A stretch of DNA of 64,000 bases from contig NZ_AZEE01000030.1 in NCBI RefSeq assembly GCF_001434895.1, positions 286,526-350,525 of the forward strand, in the 5' to 3' direction. The notes under the pieces were generated by a model. That model was not told the DNA's origin, made no database searches, and saw only the letters and a program-made list of their open reading frames with translations. The first letter of the stretch is position 1. Each line of letters begins with the position of its first letter. Shown here piece after piece: positions 8,514 to 18,347 of the stretch. This DNA comes from Secundilactobacillus odoratitofui DSM 19909 = JCM 15043 (GTDB taxonomy: Bacteria > Bacillota > Bacilli > Lactobacillales > Lactobacillaceae). The position numbers and the translations under genes are program-made.

Positions 8514-10022
8514 ATGACGAACTACTTGATTGGCATCGATATCGGCACCTCGAGCACCAAGGCAATTTTGATGACGACTTCAGGACAAATTATTGAGCAG
8601 GTTAAATCAACGTACACCATTGAGACACCCAGAGCGGGTTGGGCGCAGGCAAACGCCAACGACTGGTTTAACGCAGTTACTGACTCGCTGCAACGACTGG
8701 CCAAAGTGGCCCGCAATGGTGACATCATTGGCGTTGGCATCGATGGTCTGTATGGCGGGTCAGGTGTGCCGGTGGATGCAGACGGTAAAGTTCTGGGGCC
8801 AACGCTCATCTGGATGGATCGACGGGCGACAGCTGAAACGCAGCGAGTTCATGAACACATCAGCAATCATGATCTAGTGCAGTTAACTGGTAACGTGGCC
8901 GACCCTTACTTTGGCTTTACCAAGGTCATGTGGTTGAAGGCGCATGAGCCACAATTATATGAAGCAACCGACCAGTTTTTATCACCAGAATCCTACGTCA
9001 TCATGCGACTTACCGGTGCGAAATCAATTAACTACACGGCCGCTGGCAACTTTGGTGGTGTGTTCGATTTAACTCAACGGATGTGGTCACCCAGTTTGGC
9101 GCAATTATTAGGGTTAGACCTGACGAAATTACCGCAACAGTTTGTGACGAGCACAGAACCCGCAGGCTATTTAACGGCAGATTGGGCCATGAAGTTAGGC
9201 TTACCAGCTGATCTGCCAATCTTTAATACCGGGGTCGATGTCGGTCCGGCCACGGTTGGCACCGGTGTGTTGGCACCCGGACAAGTGACCATTGCGCTTG
9301 GTACCTCGATGAACGCCGCCGTAGTCACGAACCAACTGCTTTTGAATCGGCAACTCATTGGCTGGCCATACACTTATCGGCCAACGGAAAATTACTACAA
9401 CTTTACTGGTGCGAACACGGCGGGCGCCATTATGACCTGGTTTACTGAAAATTTTGCGGTTGAACTAACGGACAAAGATCGATTGAGAAGTTTGGATGAA
9501 CAAAGTGCTGACGTACCAGCTGGAAGTCATGGTTTAATCGTCTTACCGTATTTTATGGGCGAACGTAGTCCACTCTGGGATTCAGATGTTCGCGGCACCG
9601 TCTTAGGACTGTCACTGACCACTACCAGACCAGAGCTATATCAGGCTTTTCAAGAAGCGATTGCCTACGCCGTTCGACAAAGCTTGGCACAATTCGGTAA
9701 TCAGGTTGGCGACAGCTTTACGTTAGTGGGTGGCGTCAGTCAATCGGCAAAGATGGTGCAGTTGATTGCTGATGTGACAGGGAAAACGGTGCTGACGACT
9801 CGGACTGGTGGGGAAGCGGACCTTGGTAGTGCCATGCTGGCCGGTATCGGTGTCGGGGCTTTGACAGCGCATGCCGTGAGCCAGTGGCACAAAATTGATC
9901 AACGAGTTGAACCACGAATTGATCGTCATAAAATTTATAATCGGTACTACGATATTTATCAGTTGGCTTATCAGCAGTTAAAGGGGCTCTATCAGGAACT
10001 GGCTCAAATTTCTGAGTCATGA
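8514..10022 (+). CDS. FGGY-family carbohydrate kinase (gluconokinase/xylulokinase-like)
   Basis: ATP-dependent sugar kinase of 502 residues. I choose ATG 8514 (MTNYLIGIDIGTSSTKA) behind GGGAG; the upstream extension looks non-coding. Family features: the phosphate-1 motif GIDIGTSSTK, IWMDRRA, GVDVGPATVGTG, GTSMNAAV and the C-terminal LVGGVSQSAKMVQLIADVTG signature. It starts a cluster with an ADP-ribosylglycohydrolase, an NCS1 permease and a PfkB kinase, so its substrate may be a pentose or sugar acid released by that pathway. It is distinct from the gluconokinase at 50019, which sits with a gluconate permease. A terminator and a new promoter separate it from the next gene, so it may be expressed independently. 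Confidence 0.85.
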   Translation: MTNYLIGIDIGTSSTKAILMTTSGQIIEQVKSTYTIETPRAGWAQANANDWFNAVTDSLQRLAKVARNGDIIGVGIDGLYGGSGVPVDADGKVLGPTLIWMDRRATAETQRVHEHISNHDLVQLTGNVADPYFGFTKVMWLKAHEPQLYEATDQFLSPESYVIMRLTGAKSINYTAAGNFGGVFDLTQRMWSPSLAQLLGLDLTKLPQQFVTSTEPAGYLTADWAMKLGLPADLPIFNTGVDVGPATVGTGVLAPGQVTIALGTSMNAAVVTNQLLLNRQLIGWPYTYRPTENYYNFTGANTAGAIMTWFTENFAVELTDKDRLRSLDEQSADVPAGSHGLIVLPYFMGERSPLWDSDVRGTVLGLSLTTTRPELYQAFQEAIAYAVRQSLAQFGNQVGDSFTLVGGVSQSAKMVQLIADVTGKTVLTTRTGGEADLGSAMLAGIGVGALTAHAVSQWHKIDQRVEPRIDRHKIYNRYYDIYQLAYQQLKGLYQELAQISES

Positions 10023-10052
10023 TTTGCTTGTTATGAAGGGTGATATTGTGCT

Positions 10053-10078
10053 GAAAATACCGTAAATGCGGTGTTTTT
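10053..10078 (+). terminator. Weak terminator after the FGGY kinase
   Basis: ATACCG and CGGTGT pair (one G-T) around a 6-base loop, followed by TTTTT. Short stem. Confidence 0.5.
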
Positions 10079-10089
10079 AACGAGTTAAG

Positions 10090-10123
10090 TTGGTTGTTCT
10101 TTGATTTAAAGTATAATATACTT
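10090..10123 (+). promoter_or_regulatory. Promoter with overlapping 15-base palindrome, upstream of ADP-ribosylglycohydrolase
   Basis: TTGGTT at 10090, a 16-base spacer and TATAAT at 10112-10117. AAGTATAATATACTT (10109-10123) is a perfect inverted repeat around one base and covers the -10 box, as expected for a repressor site. A further hairpin in the 5' leader pairs ACCGATT (10133-10139) with AATCGGT (10164-10170). Confidence 0.5.
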
Positions 10124-10212
10124 CAAATAATGACCGATTTTTACCAACGTTTTATGCGACGTTAATCGGTGAGAAGTTTCAAGCTGTTACTGACTAAGAA
10201 AGGAGGATTCAT

Positions 10213-11217
10213 TTGAGAGCAAGAGACAAGATTTTAGGAACGCTGTATGGTCAAGCAATCGGTGATGCTATGGGCATGCCATCAGAGTTGTGGCCGGTGT
10301 CCAAGATTCGGACTGCGTTCAATGGCCGGATCACCACCTTTATGGCGAGCCCAGCTGACAATGACATTGGCATCAACTTTGAGCGTGGCCAGTACACGGA
10401 TGATACGAACCAAGCGTTGGCCATCTTGGATTCGCTGATTGAAACCAATTGGCAACCGGAGCCCACAAACTTGGTTGACCACATTCTGGCATGGGCGGAT
10501 CAAGTAGATGCTTGGCACCACAACATCTTGGGACCAAGTAGTAAAGCCGCGTTACTGGCAATCAAAGCTGGGCAAGATCCGCGACCGGTTACTCAAAAGG
10601 CGTTGACCAATGGGGCAGCCATGCGCATTGCACCCATTGGCACGTTGTTTGAACCATCGCAACAGGATCAATTAGTCGACTTGGTGTGCGCAGTCACGCA
10701 AATCACTCATGCCAGCGATGTGGCGTACAGTGGCGCTGCCATGGTTGCGGGAGCTGTGACTGCCGCGATGGTGGATTATAGCTGGGACGAAATCGTGACC
10801 TACGCGTTACAGTGCAATGATCAGGCGTTTGGGCGTGGCGCACCAACTTGGGCAGCCCGAACCCATGACCGGCTACTCTTAGGAATTGAGCTGGCGCATC
10901 ATTATCAAGGCGATGAGGCGCAGTTTAGTCGGAGTCTCTACAATTTAGTGGGGACTGGCACCATGATTTCGGAGAGTGTTCCCGCTGCGGTAGCAATTGC
11001 CTATTTTGCCCAAAATGTCCACCAATCAGCGCTGTTAGCCGCCAATCTTGGCGGCGATACTGATACGATTGGTGCCATGGCCACCGCAATTTGTGGAGCA
11101 AAAACCGGCTTTCGTGCTATTGACTCACAGTGGTGTCAATTGATTGACCAGCAAAACCCGCAACATGATTTATCGAACTATGCCGACAAGTTACTGACCA
11201 ACACAACAAAGATATAG
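10213..11217 (+). CDS. ADP-ribosylglycohydrolase family protein
   Basis: 334 residues, starting at TTG 10213 behind AAGGAGGA. Family motifs: GTLYGQAIGDAMGMPSE at the N-terminus, GQYTDDTNQALA with the metal-binding Thr-Asp-Asp, and a C-terminal GGDTDTIGAMATAICG. These Asp and Thr residues bind the two Mg ions in DraG-type hydrolases, so the protein should be active. Family members split N-glycosidic bonds of ADP-ribosyl groups or related small molecules. Here it is linked to an NCS1 base/nucleoside permease and a ribokinase-like kinase, as in the E. coli yegT-yegU-yegV cluster, which points to hydrolysis of an imported N-glycoside rather than protein de-ADP-ribosylation. That substrate is inference. 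Confidence 0.88.
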   Translation: MRARDKILGTLYGQAIGDAMGMPSELWPVSKIRTAFNGRITTFMASPADNDIGINFERGQYTDDTNQALAILDSLIETNWQPEPTNLVDHILAWADQVDAWHHNILGPSSKAALLAIKAGQDPRPVTQKALTNGAAMRIAPIGTLFEPSQQDQLVDLVCAVTQITHASDVAYSGAAMVAGAVTAAMVDYSWDEIVTYALQCNDQAFGRGAPTWAARTHDRLLLGIELAHHYQGDEAQFSRSLYNLVGTGTMISESVPAAVAIAYFAQNVHQSALLAANLGGDTDTIGAMATAICGAKTGFRAIDSQWCQLIDQQNPQHDLSNYADKLLTNTTKI

Positions 11218-11229
11218 GGGCGTTGAAAA

Positions 11230-12597
11230 ATGGATCAAGAATCGATTAAGGTACCTGCTTCAGAAAAGACGTTAACACCTGGCAAATTATTTTATAACTG
11301 GTTTGCGGCCAACATTGGCATTATGGGCTTTGTGTATGGCGCAATTATTGTGAGCTATCATTTATCATTTTTTCAAGCAATTCTAGCGGCCTTTGTGGGC
11401 GCACTATCATTCTTAGCACCAGGTTGGGTCGCCATGATTGGTCAACGAGAAGGCGTGACGACTTTTAAGTTAAGTCGGGCGGCCTATGGCACCCACGGTA
11501 ACAAGATTCCTAACGCCATCGCCTGGTTCAACATGGTCGGTTGGCTAGCCGTCAACGTGATTACTGGGACGTTATTATTGGTCTCGCTCTTCAAGGTGAT
11601 TCACGTTAAACAATCATTCGTGACCACAGCTATTGCGCTTGTGATCTTTGGTGGCCTCGTTGTTTTATCAGGGCTATTAAAAGAAGCGACGTTAGCCAAA
11701 ATTCAAACCTGGTTGAGCTGGATTTTTGGGCTGATCACCGTTGTGATTTTGGGCCTGTTCTTGGCTAAAGCGAACTGGTCGGCCGCTTTAAGTGCACCGA
11801 GTGGTAGTTGGTTAAAGGGCTTTTTGCCAGCTGTTAGTATTGTGGCTGCTGGTTCGGGTATTTCTTGGTCAATGGCCGCCGCGGACTGGGGCGCTTACGT
11901 GAAGCCAACGACTAAACCAGCTGCTACTTTCTGGAATACTACGATGGGCGGCGCTGTGCCACTATTTGTCTTAATGGCTGGTGGAGTGTTATTAAGCACG
12001 ATCGAACCGAATCTCGCAGCTGCTAGCAATCCCTTTGACGTGATGTACGCGGCCTTACCAAGCTGGATTGGTGTGATCTACTTCCTAGTCGCCGCCGGTG
12101 GTCTGATTCCACAGTGTATCGTGTCGCTGCGGTCTGCCCGAATCAATTTGGCGACGATTGGCATCAAGGTGTCACAGCCAACATCATTAACGATTCATAG
12201 TTTAATTGTGATTTTAATCCCGGTATACGTCTTATTCATTTCGGGTAACTTTTTAGGTAACTTTGAAATTTTCCTGAGTTTTCTAGGTATCTGTTTGGCG
12301 AGTTGGGTCGCAATTTTTCTATGTGACAGTCAGATGTTTCGACGTCAGGGTTACGCCCTTAACTTGATGACGGCTGATTCAACGGTCCACTATAACTGGG
12401 GTGGTATTGTGTCGTGGGTTTTGGCAACGGTTACTGGTTTTCTGTTTACCAATAACGCGGTTTGGACCGGCCCGTTTGCTCACGGGATCTTCAAGGATAA
12501 TAGTTTGGGGGTATTCATCTCCGGATTATTCGCAATCGTCTGTATGTTAATCGTTAAGGCCATGCACCGTTCTGGCGCGGTTCAGGTGTCAAAATGA
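11230..12597 (+). CDS. NCS1-family permease (cytosine/purine/nucleoside type)
   Basis: Membrane transporter of 455 residues with about 12 hydrophobic segments. The N-terminus LFYNWFAANIGIMGFVYGAI and the segment GWVAMIGQREGVTTFKLSRAAYG match the NCS1 family, whose members import cytosine, purines, allantoin, thiamine precursors or nucleosides. It follows the ADP-ribosylglycohydrolase by 12 bases and overlaps the start of the PfkB kinase by 4 bases (ATGA), so the three are one operon. The likely substrate is the N-glycoside or base handled by its neighbours; I cannot tell which. Confidence 0.87.
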   Translation: MDQESIKVPASEKTLTPGKLFYNWFAANIGIMGFVYGAIIVSYHLSFFQAILAAFVGALSFLAPGWVAMIGQREGVTTFKLSRAAYGTHGNKIPNAIAWFNMVGWLAVNVITGTLLLVSLFKVIHVKQSFVTTAIALVIFGGLVVLSGLLKEATLAKIQTWLSWIFGLITVVILGLFLAKANWSAALSAPSGSWLKGFLPAVSIVAAGSGISWSMAAADWGAYVKPTTKPAATFWNTTMGGAVPLFVLMAGGVLLSTIEPNLAAASNPFDVMYAALPSWIGVIYFLVAAGGLIPQCIVSLRSARINLATIGIKVSQPTSLTIHSLIVILIPVYVLFISGNFLGNFEIFLSFLGICLASWVAIFLCDSQMFRRQGYALNLMTADSTVHYNWGGIVSWVLATVTGFLFTNNAVWTGPFAHGIFKDNSLGVFISGLFAIVCMLIVKAMHRSGAVQVSK

Positions 12598-13472
12598 AAC
12601 GGACGTTAATTATGGGCGCAGCGTACGTGGACGTTGTTGTCAACGTTCCCACCTTACCGGTTTCTGGTAGTGATGTGACCGGTCAACTCATGACCACTAT
12701 GGTGGGTGGCTCAGCCTTCAACGTATATGGCGCGATGCAGTATGCTCAAGCACCAGCCGATTTGTTCGTGCCGGTGGGCCAGGGTCAGTATGCCCAACTC
12801 GTTCGTGAGCAATTACGAACCAAGCAAATTCCAGAGCTTCTAACTGTCGACGAGGCCGATAACGGGTGGGATATGTCACTTGTTGAGCCTTCAGGTGAAC
12901 GAAGTTTTCTGACCATTCCCGGTATCGACCAAGTTTGGCGAGATGATTGGTTTGACCGCATTCAGTTAACGGATTACGCCTACGTGTATTTAAGTGGCTA
13001 TCAGCTCGAAGATGCCGAAATGGCCGAGCGGATTTTAACGCAGCTTCGACGACAGGCGCCGGATGCGATTATTTTATTTGATGCCTCGCCGCGAATGGCT
13101 TATTTAAAACCGAAAACAGTTGCGCAACTGCTACAACCCAACGTTATCATTCACTGTAATGAAACTGAATTTTGTTATTTTGCGGCTTCAGAACAACCGA
13201 TGGCGACGGTGGCAGCTCAAATTTATCAACAGACCAAACAGCCAGTGATCATCACGTTAGGGGAACGTGGGACGTACTACTATGATCACGGTAACGGTGA
13301 GGTGATTGCGAGTGAACGGGTACCGGTCGTCAACACGATTGGTGCGGGGGATACCCATTGTGGTGGCATGTTGGCAGGCTTAGCAACCGGTCAATCGTTA
13401 CCAGCGGCAATTGAATCGGCCAATCAGTTGGCGGCTAAGGTAGTGTCACAGCAGGCGGGTAGTTTGCTGTAA
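12594..13472 (+). CDS. PfkB-family carbohydrate/nucleoside kinase
   Basis: 292-residue kinase of the ribokinase fold. It begins MKRTLIMGAAYVDVVVNVP, contains GGSAFNVYGA (substrate-binding N-terminal signature) and ends with NTIGAGDTHCGGMLAGLATG, where Asp in GAGD is the catalytic base. Its start overlaps the permease stop, showing translational coupling. In the yegTUV-like layout the kinase would phosphorylate the sugar or nucleoside released after import and hydrolysis. The exact substrate is unknown. Confidence 0.87.
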   Translation: MKRTLIMGAAYVDVVVNVPTLPVSGSDVTGQLMTTMVGGSAFNVYGAMQYAQAPADLFVPVGQGQYAQLVREQLRTKQIPELLTVDEADNGWDMSLVEPSGERSFLTIPGIDQVWRDDWFDRIQLTDYAYVYLSGYQLEDAEMAERILTQLRRQAPDAIILFDASPRMAYLKPKTVAQLLQPNVIIHCNETEFCYFAASEQPMATVAAQIYQQTKQPVIITLGERGTYYYDHGNGEVIASERVPVVNTIGAGDTHCGGMLAGLATGQSLPAAIESANQLAAKVVSQQAGSLL

Positions 13473-13552
13473 TGATGCATCCGTGAAGTTATGAGCGGCT
13501 TTTTAGGTGGATTATCCGAGCACCATATCCATGGTCATTTTGGATAAAATGT

Positions 13553-13558
13553 TATAAT
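13553..13558 (+). promoter_or_regulatory. -10 box of the marR-type gene
   Basis: TATAAT with no clear -35 box. TATCC (13526-13530) and GGATA (13542-13546) form an inverted repeat just upstream, a possible autoregulatory site. Confidence 0.4.
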
Positions 13559-13590
13559 AGAAGCGAACTTACGTAAGAGGGGGGCTTCTT

Positions 13591-14025
13591 GTGACTAAAG
13601 CCAGTCAAAAAAATGACTTCATTCAACAGATTGCGCAGTTGAACATGGCAATTACGACTTACGTCACGACAGCGCTGGAACCGTATGATGTCAATGCCAC
13701 AAACTACTTTTATCTGATGAAGATTGGGGACCACCCGGGGATCGGACAGCGAGATTTTGCTAAATTGATCAACCTAAACCCAAGCTCAATCACTCGAGCG
13801 GTTAATCAGTTGATTAAAAAGGGTTTGGTTGACAAGCAAATCAACACTGAAGATAAACGGACAAGCCAGCTCTATTTGACAAGGGAAGGCAAGAAAATCA
13901 CCAAGCAAGTTAAACGCTTTGTGAATAGTTACAACGCCAAGCTGATGGCGTCGATTACCACCGATGCTAACGAATTTTTAGATCAAGTGGTGCAACTTCG
14001 CATCCAAATTGAACGAACATTATGA
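13591..14025 (+). CDS. MarR-family transcriptional regulator
   Basis: 144 residues, started by GTG 13591 behind GAGGGGGG. Winged-helix pattern: GIGQRDFAKLINLNPSSITRAVNQLIKKGLVDKQ (recognition helix) followed by the wing DKRTSQLYLTREGKKI, all typical of MarR proteins. It lies just after the kinase/hydrolase/permease cluster on the same strand with its own promoter, so it is the best local candidate to control that cluster. The ligand is unknown. Confidence 0.88.
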   Translation: MTKASQKNDFIQQIAQLNMAITTYVTTALEPYDVNATNYFYLMKIGDHPGIGQRDFAKLINLNPSSITRAVNQLIKKGLVDKQINTEDKRTSQLYLTREGKKITKQVKRFVNSYNAKLMASITTDANEFLDQVVQLRIQIERTL

Positions 14026-14032
14026 ATTTTAG

Positions 14033-15196
<1,164 letters not shown>

Positions 15197-15312
15197 GGTC
15201 ATTAACTAGTTAATAATTTCTTATTTCTTTGAAATTCTCAGTTATCCGACCATAATATAGTGTAAAATAGTTCCTAGCGATTAAAGCAGAAATGTAAGTA
15301 GAGGAGATTCCA

Positions 15313-16224
15313 ATGATGAAAGTACGTAAAGCTGTTATCCCAGCTGCTGGTCTGGGGACCCGTTTTCTACCAGCCACCAAGGCACTCGCCAAGGAAATGT
15401 TACCAATCGTTGATAAGCCAACGATTCAGTTCATTGTCGAGGAAGCAAAAGCCAGTGGCATTGAAGACATCCTGATCATCGAGGGGAAACAAAAACGTTC
15501 CATTGAAGATCATTTTGACTCTGCACCAGAATTAGAGCAGAACCTACAACAAAAAGGTAAGACTAAGTTACTGGACTTAGTAAACGAGACGACGGCAGCT
15601 GGCCTAAATATTTACTACATCCGGCAACCATATCCCAACGGGTTGGGCGATGCGATTCGTTACGCCAAGTCGTTCATTGCTGACGAACCCTTCGTGGTGA
15701 TGCTTGGCGATGACCTGATGAGTGATGAAGTACCGTTGACTAAGCAGTTGATCAACGAATACGAGAAGACCCACTCTTCAATTTTGGCCGTTAAGAAAGT
15801 GCCACATGATGAAGTCTCAGCTTATGGCGTTATTGATCCTCAAAGCGAAGTTGACAAGGGCTTGTATAACGTTAGCAAGTTCGTTGAAAAACCAGCTGTT
15901 GAAGATGCGCCAAGTGATTTAGCAATTATTGGTCGCTATTTATTAACCCCAGAAATTTTTGATGTACTTGAAAAGCAAAAGCCAGGTAAGGGTGGCGAAG
16001 TGCAATTAACGGATGCCATTGACACCTTGAACCAAACTCAGCGCGTGTTTGCCCACGAATTTACTGGCCAACGGTTTGACGTTGGTAATAAGTTTGGCTA
16101 CGTTAGAACCAACGTTGAATATGGTCTGACTCACCCAGAAATCAAAGATGAATTAAAAGACTATATCTTAGAAACTGCGGATAAGCTTCGTAAGGCTGAC
16201 GCACAAAAGAAATCTGAAAAATAA
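15313..16224 (+). CDS. galU: UTP-glucose-1-phosphate uridylyltransferase
   Basis: Makes UDP-glucose from glucose-1-phosphate and UTP. 303 residues behind AGAGGAG. Motifs: [25 protein letters not shown] (nucleotide binding and catalytic Lys), QFIVEEA, VMLGDDL, and [12 protein letters not shown], all as in GalU. A plausible promoter lies upstream, with TTGAAA at 15229 and TAATAT at 15253. UDP-glucose serves teichoic acid, glycolipid and exopolysaccharide synthesis. Confidence 0.96.
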   Translation: MMKVRKAVIPAAGLGTRFLPATKALAKEMLPIVDKPTIQFIVEEAKASGIEDILIIEGKQKRSIEDHFDSAPELEQNLQQKGKTKLLDLVNETTAAGLNIYYIRQPYPNGLGDAIRYAKSFIADEPFVVMLGDDLMSDEVPLTKQLINEYEKTHSSILAVKKVPHDEVSAYGVIDPQSEVDKGLYNVSKFVEKPAVEDAPSDLAIIGRYLLTPEIFDVLEKQKPGKGGEVQLTDAIDTLNQTQRVFAHEFTGQRFDVGNKFGYVRTNVEYGLTHPEIKDELKDYILETADKLRKADAQKKSEK

Positions 16225-16234
16225 CAGTTTGACA

Positions 16235-16284
16235 GACGCTCCCAAAAACGTGATGAATACCATGACGTTTTCGGGAGCGTTTTT
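16235..16284 (+). terminator. Rho-independent terminator
   Basis: GACGCTCCC and GGGAGCGTTTTT with a further inner stem (ACGT/ACGT) make a long hairpin with a T run, closing galU. Confidence 0.9.
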
Positions 16285-16472
16285 GAGTTGTAAATGTGAA
16301 TGTTTGCCATTAAAAGAGGGCAGTGAGAACCGGCTTTGAAGTGGGAGCTAAATTATCACAAATGGGACATTATTTTTTATAAAGTCGTTAAGCCGCTCTC
16401 ATGGTTGACTTATTCAAGTAGTGTAGCATAAGTTTTGGAATCGATTCCAATTGCAGATAAAGGAATGATTGG

Positions 16473-17357
16473 ATGTTAGAACAAGTCACAGTAGCAGGCG
16501 GCGGTACCTTAGGCAGTCAAATTGCCTTTCAATCGGCTTTTTTTGGCAAACAAGTGATCGTCTATGATATTAGCGAAGACGCAATCGAGAAAGCCCGTCA
16601 ACGGTTAGCCAACCTGGATCAAAATTATCGACGCGACATGCAAGCAACGCCAGCTCAGCTGGTTGAAACGCACCAGCGCATTCAGCTGACCACGGTACCC
16701 GAACAAGCTTTTAGTCACCGCGATTTGATCATCGAGGCGGTGCCGGAAGTACCAACGATTAAGATCAATTTATACAAGCAAGTGGCGACGCTTCGTGCCA
16801 CCAATAGTATTTTAGCGTCAAATTCATCGACGTTTTTGCCTTCCCAGTTTGCGGATGAGACCGGGGCCCCGGCTCAGTTTGCTAACTTACACTTTGCCAA
16901 TTCAATTTGGCAACATAACACGGCGGAAATTATGGGTCACGCGGGTACCTCGGTGGATACGATCCATCAACTCACTGAGTTCGCAAAATCTATTCAAATG
17001 GTACCAATCGTATTGAAAAAGGAGCAGCCCGGCTACGTCCTGAATACGATGTTGACCCCATTCTTGGAGAACGCTGCTTATTTATGGGGCGCTGGAATTG
17101 TCGATGCGCCAACGGTTGATCAGACTTGGATGATTGGGACCGGCGCACCCGAGGGTCCTTTTGGCATCATCGATAAAGTCGGCTTAAGAACCTTTTACAG
17201 TATTGAATCACAACGAAAGGGCAATGATCCTGAGTATCAGCCTATTTTAGAGCAACTTAAGGCCATGATTGATCGCGATGCTCTCGGTGTAGAAACTGGT
17301 CACGGTTTTTATGATTATCCCGATCCAGCCTATGAGCGACCAGACTTTTTGGTTTAA
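16473..17357 (+). CDS. 3-hydroxyacyl-CoA dehydrogenase family protein
   Basis: 294-residue NAD-dependent dehydrogenase. It begins MLEQVTVAGGGTLGSQIAFQSAFFG (Rossmann Gly motif) followed by VIVYDIS with the Asp that selects NAD. IIEAVPE, ILASNSSTF and a C-terminal 6-phosphogluconate-like helical domain are conserved. The family's HFFNP catalytic motif reads HFANS, so the His is kept but the Pro is lost. No other fatty acid oxidation gene is nearby, and lactobacilli lack that pathway. The true substrate may be another 3-hydroxy acid. The start has AAAGGA about 9 bases upstream. Confidence 0.85.
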   Translation: MLEQVTVAGGGTLGSQIAFQSAFFGKQVIVYDISEDAIEKARQRLANLDQNYRRDMQATPAQLVETHQRIQLTTVPEQAFSHRDLIIEAVPEVPTIKINLYKQVATLRATNSILASNSSTFLPSQFADETGAPAQFANLHFANSIWQHNTAEIMGHAGTSVDTIHQLTEFAKSIQMVPIVLKKEQPGYVLNTMLTPFLENAAYLWGAGIVDAPTVDQTWMIGTGAPEGPFGIIDKVGLRTFYSIESQRKGNDPEYQPILEQLKAMIDRDALGVETGHGFYDYPDPAYERPDFLV

Positions 17358-17440
17358 AGGAAAACCTGGTCATCCAACCTGTGAGTAGCGCAATAATCGC
17401 ATTTTGGCGTAACCGTCATCACCCACTCGATAGACAACAT

Positions 17441-17486
17441 AAAAGTCGTTGCAGATTTCGTTAATGAAGATCCGCAACGGCTTTGG
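17441..17486. terminator. Bidirectional terminator between convergent genes
   Basis: AGTCGTTGCAGAT and ATCCGCAACGGCT pair with few wobbles; T-rich ends follow on both strands. It serves the dehydrogenase on the left and nadC on the right. Confidence 0.75.
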
Positions 17487-17513
17487 TGTATTCAAAAAAT
17501 TATTAAAACTGGA

Positions 17514-18347
17514 CTACCCAACTAAATTAAACGAAATATCCAGCGCGTCAACACTATGCGTCAGGTAACCGAGTGAAATGAAATCGACGCCGGTTTGAGC
17601 ATAAGCAGCTAAGTTGGCTAGGGTAATGCCACCAGACGCTTCAGTTTTAATCTCAGCTGGAATCTGTTGGCACCAATCTTGCATTACGGCAGGTGATTGA
17701 TTGTCAATCAAAATCATGTCAACTTGGCTGGCAATGGCGGTTGCTAATTGGGCTGGTGTCGCCACTTCGACTTCGATAATCTTGGTTGGCCCAATTATTT
17801 GACGTAAACGCTGGACCGCAGTACTTAAGTCACCAATCAACGGCCAGTGATTATCCTTGATCATGACCGCGTCATACAAGCCCATCCGGTGATTAATGCC
17901 GCCACCACACGTGACAGCGTATTTGTCGAAAGGTCGTAATCCCGGCGCAGTTTTCCGGGTATCCATGATACCAACCTCAGCGTTGCCAAGCGTTAAAACG
18001 GCCTGTTGCGTCGCCGTGGCGATACCACTCATGCGTTGTAGTAGGTTTAAAATGACGCGTTCGCCAGCTAATAGATCTTGCGCATTGCCGGTAACCCGGC
18101 CAATCGTCGTGCCAGCTACAACTTGATCACCATCAGCAACGAGTGGCGTATAATTAGCGCGGTCACCAAGTAGCTGATACACGTCACCGGGAATGTTAAT
18201 GCCACTGATTACGCCAGCCTGTTTAGCTGTAAAATTACCGGCAACGGAGCAGTGAGGCAGAATGGGCACGGCTAAATCACCGGCGCCGACGTCCTCGTCG
18301 ATATAGCGTTGTAATTCATGCATCAATTCGTAGTGTGGTAGTGGCAT
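17514..18347 (-). CDS. nadC: Nicotinate-nucleotide pyrophosphorylase (quinolinate phosphoribosyltransferase)
   Basis: Converts quinolinate and PRPP to nicotinate mononucleotide. 277 residues; the family signature TRKTAPGLRPFDKYAVTCGG with GGINHRMGLYDAVMIKDNH is complete, and IEVEVATPAQL and IDNQSP follow. The start overlaps the stop of the transporter by one base and has AAGGAGG, so the two are co-transcribed. No nadA or nadB is in view. Quinolinate may therefore come from outside, possibly through the partner transporter. Confidence 0.95.
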   Translation of the reverse strand: MPLPHYELMHELQRYIDEDVGAGDLAVPILPHCSVAGNFTAKQAGVISGINIPGDVYQLLGDRANYTPLVADGDQVVAGTTIGRVTGNAQDLLAGERVILNLLQRMSGIATATQQAVLTLGNAEVGIMDTRKTAPGLRPFDKYAVTCGGGINHRMGLYDAVMIKDNHWPLIGDLSTAVQRLRQIIGPTKIIEVEVATPAQLATAIASQVDMILIDNQSPAVMQDWCQQIPAEIKTEASGGITLANLAAYAQTGVDFISLGYLTHSVDALDISFNLVG

